Below are positions 41,378 to 47,685 of a stretch of 64,000 nt of DNA, in pieces. This DNA comes from Elizabethkingia meningoseptica_A. Its GTDB lineage: Bacteria > Bacteroidota > Bacteroidia > Flavobacteriales > Weeksellaceae. Every line of letters begins with the position of its first letter. Position 1 is the stretch's first letter. Made by a program: the position numbers and the translations under genes. Under the pieces are notes generated by a model, which was not told where the DNA came from, did not search any database, and worked only from the letters and a program-made list of their open reading frames with translations. Location: positions 354,578 through 418,577 of the forward strand of contig NZ_JBJDLK010000005.1 of the NCBI RefSeq assembly GCF_045762675.1, in the 5' to 3' direction.

Positions 41378-42361
41378 ATGGCAAAAAAAAATGTGGCCGT
41401 GGTAATGGGCGGCTATTCTGATGAATATGTAGTTTCTCTGAAAAGCGGGCAGCTTATTTTTGATGAACTGGACAGAACACTGTATAATGTTTATAAAGTT
41501 CATATCCTGAAAGACGGATGGTTCTTTGTTACGGAAGATAATGAAAAATATCCGATCAATAAGGGAGACTTCTCTGTTGACTACAACGGGGAAAACCTGA
41601 AATTTGATGTATGTTTCAATATTATACACGGTACTCCGGGAGAAAACGGTATTCTTCAGGCATACTGGGATGCTGTGGGACAAAAATATACCGGTTGTGA
41701 TTTCTATCAGAGTGCATTAACTTTTAACAAAAAAGATACACTTGCTGTATTATCTAAATACGGAATTCCTTCTGCACAAAGTATTTATATCCGAAAAGGA
41801 GAACATATCGATGAGGAGAAAATCATCAGTACATTAGGACTTCCCCTTTTTGTCAAACCAAATCAGTCGGGATCTTCACTGGGAATTTCAAAAGTAAAAG
41901 AAGCTTCAGAACTTCAGAAAGCTCTTGAAGTTGCATTCAAAGAAGATGATGAAATTCTTATCGAAAGTTTTCTGAACGGAACGGAAGTTTCTGTAGGGGT
42001 ATTAGATTACAAAGGAGAAACCCTTGTTTTAGGAATTACGGAGATCGTTCCTAAAAATGAATTCTTTGATTATGAAGCAAAATACAACGGTGCTTCCGAA
42101 GAAATAACACCGGCAAGACTGGATGATGCTACAAGATTAAAAGTAGAAGAAATTGCTAAAAGAGCTTATGATTCATTAGGCATGAGTGGCTTTTCCAGAA
42201 GTGAGTATATCATTATGGACGGAACCCCTTATATGCTGGAAATGAACACGAATCCGGGATTCTCCCCAGCCAGTATTTTACCACAACAGGCAAAAATCTA
42301 TGGAATTTCCATTAAGGACTTATGTGGAAATGAAGTAGAGAAAGGTCTGGCAAAACCATAA
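41378..42361 (+). CDS. ddl: D-alanine--D-alanine ligase
   Basis: Joins two D-alanines for peptidoglycan precursors using ATP. The 327-residue ATP-grasp protein has the N-terminal VVMGGYSDEY, IHGTPGENG, the central LFVKPNQSGSSLGISK, and the C-terminal metal/ADP motif MLEMNTNPGFSPASI. Length is normal (about 305-365). It is first gene of a ddl-coaD pair (4 bases apart) and is divergent from the PASTA gene, another envelope-linked function. Confidence 0.96.
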   Translation: MAKKNVAVVMGGYSDEYVVSLKSGQLIFDELDRTLYNVYKVHILKDGWFFVTEDNEKYPINKGDFSVDYNGENLKFDVCFNIIHGTPGENGILQAYWDAVGQKYTGCDFYQSALTFNKKDTLAVLSKYGIPSAQSIYIRKGEHIDEEKIISTLGLPLFVKPNQSGSSLGISKVKEASELQKALEVAFKEDDEILIESFLNGTEVSVGVLDYKGETLVLGITEIVPKNEFFDYEAKYNGASEEITPARLDDATRLKVEEIAKRAYDSLGMSGFSRSEYIIMDGTPYMLEMNTNPGFSPASILPQQAKIYGISIKDLCGNEVEKGLAKP

Positions 42362-42365
42362 AACA

Positions 42366-42824
42366 ATGAGAATAGCTGTTTTTCCGGGATCATTTGACCC
42401 CATCACACTAGGCCATTATGATATTATCGAAAGAGCGGCACCGCTTTTTGATAAACTGATTATTGCTATCGGTCTGAACTCGCAGAAAAAATACATGTTC
42501 CCTCTGGAAAAAAGAATGGAATTCATTCAAAATTCTGTGGCAGAATTTCCAAATGTAGAAGTCGATTTTTTTGAAGGTCTTACGGTAGACTACTGCTTCA
42601 AAAAAAATGCACAGTTTATTATAAGGGGACTTAGAAATCCTGCGGATTTTGAATTTGAAAAAGCAATAGCACATACCAACAGAACCTTAGCTCACAAAAA
42701 ACTGGAAACTGTATTTTTATTAACATCTTCCGGAAAATCATTTATCAGCAGCAGTATTGTTCGTGAAATCATTAATCATGGTGGTGAATACGAACTACTG
42801 GTACCAGATGCTGTAAGAGTTTAG
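42366..42824 (+). CDS. coaD: Phosphopantetheine adenylyltransferase
   Basis: The penultimate step of coenzyme A synthesis: 4'-phosphopantetheine plus ATP gives dephospho-CoA. The 152-residue protein has the nucleotidyltransferase motif GSFDPITLGH (8-17, TxGH) and the C-terminal ISSSIVREI. Length is typical (about 155-165). The shared transcript with ddl is plausible from the 4-base spacing. Confidence 0.96.
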   Translation: MRIAVFPGSFDPITLGHYDIIERAAPLFDKLIIAIGLNSQKKYMFPLEKRMEFIQNSVAEFPNVEVDFFEGLTVDYCFKKNAQFIIRGLRNPADFEFEKAIAHTNRTLAHKKLETVFLLTSSGKSFISSSIVREIINHGGEYELLVPDAVRV

Positions 42825-42830
42825 GCATAA

Positions 42831-42867
42831 GTAATGAGTAATGAGTAATGAGTAATGAGTGATGAAT
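42831..42867. repeat. Simple repeat of the 7-mer AGTAATG, left flank of the four-helix gene
   Basis: Three or more copies of AGTAATG, then GTGATGA and ATGATGA variants, lie between coaD and the four-helix-bundle gene. The pattern reappears in inverted form after the gene. Confidence 0.8.
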
Positions 42868-42912
42868 GATGAGCAATAAATAATTTAATAACATTAGTAA
42901 TTGCTGATTATT

Positions 42913-43266
42913 ATGGATTTCAATCAAGTTTTCAGGGATCGGACAAAAGCATTTTCAATAGCTATTATTCAGTCTCTTTCTTCATTATCTTATTCTGATG
43001 ACCTTTCAATTATACGGAAACAAATAATCCGATCTTCTACTTCTGCAGCTGCAAATTACAGAGCGGTGGGAAGAGCCAGATCAACAAAAGAAAGGTTTGC
43101 CAAAATGTGTATTGTTGTTGAAGAAATTGATGAAACACAATTTTGGCTTGAAATTATTGAAGAGCTTAAATATTTAAGTTCCGAAATAATCTTACATTTA
43201 ATGACTGAGTGTAATGAATTGGTGAAAGTAATGACCAAATATAAATTTAAATTATCTCAAATATAA
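42913..43266 (+). CDS. Four-helix-bundle (S23/IVP-type) protein
   Basis: Small all-helical protein of the 23S-rRNA intervening-sequence (S23) / bAvd-like family. The 117 residues run FRDRTKAFSIAIIQSLSSLS, an IIRSSTSAAANYRAVGRARS helix (family signature), KMCIVVEEIDETQFWLEIIE, and ILHLMTECNELVKVMTKYKF. These proteins are mostly of unknown function; relatives act as Avd accessories in diversity-generating retroelements or sit in mobile rRNA insertions. Here there is no reverse transcriptase nearby. It is bracketed by inverted simple repeats, suggesting an independent mobile or repeat-linked unit. ATG 42913 is preferred over TTG 42901. Confidence 0.9.
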   Translation: MDFNQVFRDRTKAFSIAIIQSLSSLSYSDDLSIIRKQIIRSSTSAAANYRAVGRARSTKERFAKMCIVVEEIDETQFWLEIIEELKYLSSEIILHLMTECNELVKVMTKYKFKLSQI

Positions 43267-43320
43267 AATTACCCATTACCCATTATTTATTACCTATTAT
43301 TCATCCCCATTATTCATAAT
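43267..43320. repeat. Inverted simple repeat, right flank of the four-helix gene
   Basis: ATTACCCATTACCCATTATTTATT and similar units, complementary to AATGGGTAATGGGT. Read on the opposite strand it is the same 7-mer type as the left flank (AATGAGT), so the gene lies between two arms of one inverted, low-complexity repeat. Confidence 0.8.
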
Positions 43321-43322
43321 CT

Positions 43323-43955
43323 ATGCATGAACAATTAAATTTCGTTATTGAAATTCTTGGGACAATCTCCTTTGCAATGTCCGGTTCTTTTGCCGCAATG
43401 CAAAGAAGGTTTGATCCTTTTGGTGTTGTCATCATTGCTTTTATTACCTCAGTAGGTGGTGGTACTGTACGGGATTTATTATTGGATGTTCCTGTTTTCT
43501 GGATGCATGATCTTACCATGTGCTCCGTAATTTTTGTAACCGCTATATTTTCTATGGTTTTTAAATCTATAGAAAAGAATTTTCAGGTTACATTATTTAT
43601 ATTCGACTCCTTTGGATTAGGACTATTTACAATTATAGGACTGCAAAAGGGACTCCATGCTGAACTGCACCCCATGATATGCATTGTCCTTGGAACTATA
43701 ACAGGATGTTTTGGCGGAATTATCCGGGACATTCTGCTGAATAAAATTCCGCTAATCTTCCGTAAAGAAATTTATGCTACAGCTTGTATTATAGGTGGGT
43801 CGGCATTTCTTCTTTTATCAAAATATACCACGCTTTCCTATTTCATTGTGCAGATTTTCACAATTTTACTTATTGTAGCTATAAGAACTCTGGCCGTAAA
43901 ATACCATTGGGAAATGCCTAAATTTTATGTCGGAAAAGATAATTCCGAAATGTAA
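43323..43955 (+). CDS. Trimeric intracellular cation channel-type protein (UPF0126/YicG)
   Basis: A membrane protein of the TRIC/YicG family, which conducts K+ or other cations in the members studied. The 210 residues contain seven helices and two copies of the duplicated domain, with signature GTISFAMSGSFAAMQRRFDP and GGGTVRDLLL in the first half and GCFGGIIRDILL in the second. Length is typical (about 205). It follows the four-helix unit and is convergent with the TPR-type gene. Confidence 0.92.
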   Translation: MHEQLNFVIEILGTISFAMSGSFAAMQRRFDPFGVVIIAFITSVGGGTVRDLLLDVPVFWMHDLTMCSVIFVTAIFSMVFKSIEKNFQVTLFIFDSFGLGLFTIIGLQKGLHAELHPMICIVLGTITGCFGGIIRDILLNKIPLIFRKEIYATACIIGGSAFLLLSKYTTLSYFIVQIFTILLIVAIRTLAVKYHWEMPKFYVGKDNSEM

Positions 43956-44017
43956 ATACACTCCCGTATACATTTCCTAATCTTTCAGTATTAATTAACA
44001 AGAATACACTCCATAAA

Positions 44018-44040
44018 AAAAGCCACTGTACGGTGGCTTT
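44018..44040. terminator. Rho-independent terminator between convergent genes
   Basis: An 8-bp stem AAAGCCAC/GTGGCTTT with a 6-base loop. A strong T-run follows on the minus strand and a weaker one on the plus strand, 7 bases from the end of the TPR-type gene. Confidence 0.85.
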
Positions 44041-44046
44041 ATATTT

Positions 44047-44613
44047 TTAGAAGTATTTTCCTCTCTGACGCATATTTGGGTTATGCATATGTTTTTGCAT
44101 ATTTGGCATCTTTAACTGCTCTTTCATCATTTTAATCTGGTCTCCCATCATATCCGATGTATCCAGTCTTTTTGCCTCCTCCATCAGAATTTTAGCTTCC
44201 TGCTTTCTGCCTTTCTGCATTGCAGCGGCTGCAAGATTTAATGTTGCCAAAGCTCTGTCATGCTTCATGTTCAATCCGTATTCTAAAGCTTTCTTCATAT
44301 AAGGCTCCAGTTTAGCCGGATTATCCTGCGAAGTTGTTAAACCTGTAAGATAATGGTAATAACCATACTGACTTTTATGAAGCTGTGTTTTATAGTTTTT
44401 AATGTGTGATAACCATTGCTGAGCTTTCAGAAAATTTTGTTTTCTCAACTGCCAGAAAGCCAAAAGAATATACTCGTTTTTGAAAAACAGAAGAATCGGG
44501 ATTCCGGAAAGGATAACCAATACAACTCCCCAGCCGATATTTCTGTTAAACATTAAATAAACTCCTGCAGCGATAATCAGACCCGCAATAAGAAATTTTA
44601 TGTATTTATTCAT
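44047..44613 (-). CDS. Membrane protein with a TPR-like helical region
   Basis: Not assigned to a named family. The 188 residues comprise two N-terminal membrane helices (about 5-22 and 28-45), helical repeat units of TPR type (FLKAQQWLSHIKNYKTQLHK, LEPYMKKALEYGLNMKHDRA, ATLNLAAAAMQKGRKQEAKI), and a Met/Asn/His-rich tail (MPNMQKHMHNPNMRQRGKYF) that could bind metal. The gene is monocistronic, with a perfect -7 box 18 bases upstream of its start. Confidence 0.8.
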   Translation of the reverse strand: MNKYIKFLIAGLIIAAGVYLMFNRNIGWGVVLVILSGIPILLFFKNEYILLAFWQLRKQNFLKAQQWLSHIKNYKTQLHKSQYGYYHYLTGLTTSQDNPAKLEPYMKKALEYGLNMKHDRALATLNLAAAAMQKGRKQEAKILMEEAKRLDTSDMMGDQIKMMKEQLKMPNMQKHMHNPNMRQRGKYF

Positions 44614-44630
44614 TTTTAAATTTTGAAGTG

Positions 44631-44638
44631 CAAAGATA
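44631..44638 (-). promoter_or_regulatory. Putative -7 promoter element (TATCTTTG) of the TPR-type gene
   Basis: A perfect TAnnTTTG on the minus strand, 18 bases upstream of the start codon; it lies just beyond the end of folA. Confidence 0.55.
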
Positions 44639-44656
44639 AGAATTTTCGACAGGAAA

Positions 44657-45181
44657 TTATTCAGTTGCGTTTACCTGTGTAACATTCTGCTCTTTTTTGA
44701 TTCTTTCAAAGGTTTGAAAGCAGAAATCATAGTCATTTTTTTCATCTTTTTCTATGCATTCTTCTTCTACAATTTCCCATTCCTTTTCATTGATCTCCGG
44801 GAAAAACACATCAGCATCGAATTCACCATCCACACGCGTCAACTCTATTCTGTCCGCAACCTCCATGCATTGCTTATAAATATCACCCCCGCCTATAACA
44901 AATACTTTTTCATTAATTTTTTTGGCGTGCTTCAATGCTTCTTTCAGCGTATTTACAATAAGAATGCCTTCTTCAAACCAATCGGTTTTTCTGGTGACAA
45001 TAATATTGGTACGGTTAGGTAATGGCTTTCCTATGGAATCATAAGTTTTTCTACCCATCACTACAGGGTAACCATTAGTAATTTCTTTAAAGTGTTTTAA
45101 ATCTTTAGGAAGGTGCCACAAAAGCTGATTCCCCTTACCTATTTCGTTATTTTTCCCTACGGCAACTACTATTGTTATCAT
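44657..45181 (-). CDS. folA: Dihydrofolate reductase
   Basis: Reduces dihydrofolate to tetrahydrofolate with NADPH. The 174-residue protein has IVVAVGKNNEIGKGNQLLWH, LPKDLKHFKEIT, VVMGRKTYDSIGKPLPNRTN, and FVIGGGDIYKQ in canonical order. Length fits chromosomal DHFRs (about 160-175). thyA, often next to folA, is not seen. Divergent from the lemA cluster, each with its own -7 box. Confidence 0.97.
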   Translation of the reverse strand: MITIVVAVGKNNEIGKGNQLLWHLPKDLKHFKEITNGYPVVMGRKTYDSIGKPLPNRTNIIVTRKTDWFEEGILIVNTLKEALKHAKKINEKVFVIGGGDIYKQCMEVADRIELTRVDGEFDADVFFPEINEKEWEIVEEECIEKDEKNDYDFCFQTFERIKKEQNVTQVNATE

Positions 45182-45198
45182 TATTTAGGTTTGTGTTA

Positions 45199-45206
45199 CA
45201 AATTTA
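45199..45206 (-). promoter_or_regulatory. Putative -7 promoter element (TAAATTTG) of folA
   Basis: A perfect TAnnTTTG on the minus strand, 18 bases upstream of the folA start. Confidence 0.6.
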
Positions 45207-45218
45207 GCATAAAAATTG

Positions 45219-45226
45219 TATTTTTG
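45219..45226 (+). promoter_or_regulatory. Putative -7 promoter element (TATTTTTG) of the lemA cluster
   Basis: A perfect TAnnTTTG 36 bases upstream of the lemA start. Confidence 0.6.
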
Positions 45227-45261
45227 ATTGAATCAAACCTTAAACATTAAAAAGATAAACT

Positions 45262-45873
45262 ATGAAAAATAAAGGATGTATGAGTGCCGGCATTATAGGC
45301 GGGGTACTTTTAGTTATTGTATTAATTGTATTTTTTTGGGGCAAAGGAGTTTATAACTCTCTTGTAAAAGAAGATCAGGATGTACAAAGTAAATGGTCGA
45401 ATGTTGAAACCGTTTACCAGAAACGTGCAAACCTTATCCCTAATCTGGAAAGAACCATAAAATCATATTCAAAATTCGAACAGGAAACCTTAACTAAAGT
45501 TGTAGAAGCACGTTCGAAAGCTACTTCTATCAATATAGATCCTGCTAATATGACGGAAGCTGATATTGCAAAATTCCAGGCCGCTCAGGGAGAACTTACC
45601 GGGGCTTTAAGCCGTTTAATGGCCGTTGTTGAATCTTACCCTAACCTAAAGGCAGACCAGCAATATATTAACTTCCAGAGAGAGTATACTGCAATAGAAA
45701 ACAGTATCAGAATGGAGACTGTGAACTACAATGATGCCGTAAAAACGTACAATACACACAGAAACTCTTTTCCAACTAATATTTTTGCCAACTTTACCAA
45801 CTTTAAAGAAAAGCCTTATTTCAAAGCAGACGCAGGTGCCAGCAAAGCTCCTGAAGTTTTTAAAGGTGAATAA
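45262..45873 (+). CDS. lemA: LemA family protein
   Basis: A membrane-anchored coiled protein, function not established. The 203 residues have an N-terminal membrane helix (about 9-29) and the LemA core: YNSLVKEDQDVQSKWSNVET, YQKRANLIPNLERTIKSYSK, and the NYNDAVKTYNTHRNSFPTNI signature. It begins a three-gene cluster with two TPM-domain proteins (2 bases, then a 20-base overlap). This LemA-TPM arrangement is widely conserved and suggests envelope or stress-related membrane work. Confidence 0.94.
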   Translation: MKNKGCMSAGIIGGVLLVIVLIVFFWGKGVYNSLVKEDQDVQSKWSNVETVYQKRANLIPNLERTIKSYSKFEQETLTKVVEARSKATSINIDPANMTEADIAKFQAAQGELTGALSRLMAVVESYPNLKADQQYINFQREYTAIENSIRMETVNYNDAVKTYNTHRNSFPTNIFANFTNFKEKPYFKADAGASKAPEVFKGE

Positions 45874-45875
45874 TT

Positions 45876-46307
45876 ATGGTTAACGACTTCTTAACTAATA
45901 CAGAAATGGCTTCCCTTGTGGAAGCCATAAAAAAAGCCGAAGAATCTTCCTCGGGAGAAATTCGCGTTCACATCGATACACATTCCACAGAAAATCTGGC
46001 AAAGGAAGCAGTTGATGCTTTCCATAAACTGGGAATGCAGAAAACGAAATACCGGAACGCGGTATTGTTTTATATTAGTTTTGAACAAAAATACCTGACC
46101 ATTATCGGTGATCAGGGCATCCATGAAAAAGTGCAGCAGTATTTCTGGGATAGTCTTCATGACGAAATAACCCAAAAATTTGCTCAAGGCCAGTACTTTC
46201 AGGCACTGAAAGATGCTCTTATAAAAACCGGAACTGAATTGAAAAAACATTTTCCTGCAGATCAGGAAAACCAAAACGAACTCCCTAATGAGATCAGCTT
46301 CTCTTAA
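45876..46307 (+). CDS. TPM-domain protein, cytosolic type
   Basis: The 143 residues comprise a single TPM (TLP18.3/Psb32/MOLO-1) domain: MASLVEAIKKAEESSSGEIR, NAVLFYISFEQKYLTIIGDQ, GIHEKVQQYFWDSL. There is no signal peptide or membrane segment, unlike the next gene. TPM domains occur in phosphatase-like and photosystem-repair proteins; the activity here is unknown. It is co-transcribed with lemA and overlaps the next gene by 20 bases. Confidence 0.9.
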   Translation: MVNDFLTNTEMASLVEAIKKAEESSSGEIRVHIDTHSTENLAKEAVDAFHKLGMQKTKYRNAVLFYISFEQKYLTIIGDQGIHEKVQQYFWDSLHDEITQKFAQGQYFQALKDALIKTGTELKKHFPADQENQNELPNEISFS

Positions 46308-47085
46308 GTTATTCTTTGCTTACCTGTTCCTGGGTATATGCAGCTGGCTTTCCGCACAAAATATTCCGGCTAAGCCCGATATACTTTATCCTGTTTATGA
46401 CAAAGTAGGCTTGCTTACACCACAGGAAAAAGATGCGCTTAATAATAAACTTATAAAATTTGCTGACTCTACTTCTACCGAAATAGAGGTTATTATCCTG
46501 CCGAATACGGGCGGAGAAGATGTTAATTTTCTGGCTGCACAATATGGTGAAAAGTGGAAAATAGGGCAAAAGGGAGTTAATAATGGTGTTGTCTTTCTTA
46601 TTGCAACCGAAGACCATACCATGTCTATACAGCAGGGCCGGGCAGTAGAGCAATATCTTACAGCTTCTACAGCAGGGCAAATATTAGATTATCTGGTCAC
46701 ACCGTCCTTCAAACAAGGACAATGGTACGAAGGTATAGACAGAGGAACAACGGCCATTATGGAAGCTGTTCAGGGCAAGTTTAAGCCTCAGAAAAAAGTA
46801 ACACAACAAAAAGGGGGAAATTCTTCTACTTTTATTATTCTTATATTCATTATCATCATTGTAATTATTATCATGAACCAAGGCGGAAGAGGCGGTGGAA
46901 GAAATGATGACGATGATGTCACTCTTTCCCGAAGAGGACGCAGCATATTCCCTGGTGGAATTTTCTTCCCGGGAGGATTCGGCGGTGGCGGCTTTGGTGG
47001 TGGCGGTGGATCATCCGGAGGAGGATTCGGTGGTTTTGGCGGCGGCGGCTCTTTTGGTGGCGGTGGTGCCAGTGGCGGTTGGTAA
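46288..47085 (+). CDS. TPM-domain protein with Gly-rich C-terminus, YgcG-like
   Basis: An exported membrane protein. The 265 residues have a signal peptide (1-23, WLSAQ) and a TPM domain (about 35-165) with VYDKVGLLTPQEKDALNNKL, TEIEVIILPNTGGEDVNF, and GVVFLIATEDHTMSIQQGRA. One membrane helix follows (about 178-194, FIILIFIIIIVIIIM), and then a tail of about 60 residues that is nearly all Gly, Phe and Ser (GGFGGGGGSSGG type). The gene shares the cluster with lemA and the first TPM gene. The Gly-rich tail is characteristic of YgcG-type members and its function is unknown. Confidence 0.92.
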   Translation: MRSASLKLFFAYLFLGICSWLSAQNIPAKPDILYPVYDKVGLLTPQEKDALNNKLIKFADSTSTEIEVIILPNTGGEDVNFLAAQYGEKWKIGQKGVNNGVVFLIATEDHTMSIQQGRAVEQYLTASTAGQILDYLVTPSFKQGQWYEGIDRGTTAIMEAVQGKFKPQKKVTQQKGGNSSTFIILIFIIIIVIIIMNQGGRGGGRNDDDDVTLSRRGRSIFPGGIFFPGGFGGGGFGGGGGSSGGGFGGFGGGGSFGGGGASGGW

Positions 47086-47160
47086 TTTCTTTGGACTCAA
47101 CACCTGATTGCCATTGTATTTCTGATCATTTTTGAGTAAATTTACCAGAAATGGACAACG

Positions 47161-47685
47161 TTGAATAAAACACTGGTCATATTTGCTCATCCTTATTTTG
47201 AACATTCTAAAGCCAATATCCGGCTTATACAGGCCTATCAGAATATTGAGCATATTACTGTTCGGGATTTATATGAGGAATATCCGGATTTCAACATTGC
47301 CGCATTCAAAGAGAGAAAGAGATTAATGGTATATGATACAATTATCTTTCATTTTCCGATGATCTGGTTTGGCATGCCTCCCTTACTGAAATTATGGATT
47401 GACGAAGTTTTCGACATGAAATGGGTTTCAGAACAGGATTCAAGCCCCGTAAACGGAAAAAAAGCATATATTGTACTGACAGCCGGTGGATCTCAGTCTG
47501 CATTTTCCCCGGACGGGATATATGAAAATCCGGCTGAAGATTATATCAAAACACTGGTTCAGAGTTTGAAGATTAATAATATATCCGTAGAACAAGTCAT
47601 TACCATTTATAATTCTGATAAGCTCTCACAACAGGAACTCAACGATTATTATCAAAACATCAGAAAACTGGCACTAAATACGTGA
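47161..47685 (+). CDS. kefF: KefF-like NAD(P)H oxidoreductase
   Basis: Flavodoxin-fold quinone reductase, likely the ancillary activator subunit of the adjacent potassium efflux protein. The 174 residues contain TLVIFAHPYFEHSKANIRLI, DTIIFHFPMIWFGMPPLLKL, WIDEVFDMKW and the C-terminal loop seen in KefF. E. coli KefF is 176 residues. The start is TTG (47161); the nearby ATG at 47151 is out of frame and soon stops. The stop overlaps the GTG start of the antiporter by 4 bases, as in the kefF-kefC pair of E. coli. Confidence 0.88.
   Translation: MNKTLVIFAHPYFEHSKANIRLIQAYQNIEHITVRDLYEEYPDFNIAAFKERKRLMVYDTIIFHFPMIWFGMPPLLKLWIDEVFDMKWVSEQDSSPVNGKKAYIVLTAGGSQSAFSPDGIYENPAEDYIKTLVQSLKINNISVEQVITIYNSDKLSQQELNDYYQNIRKLALNT

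Noticed and set aside
42831..43320. Diversity-generating retroelement around the four-helix-bundle gene
   Set aside because: No reverse transcriptase and no template/variable repeat pair were seen in the window.
44714..45022. A 102-codon plus-strand frame
   Set aside because: Antisense shadow of folA; Phe/Ile-rich translation.
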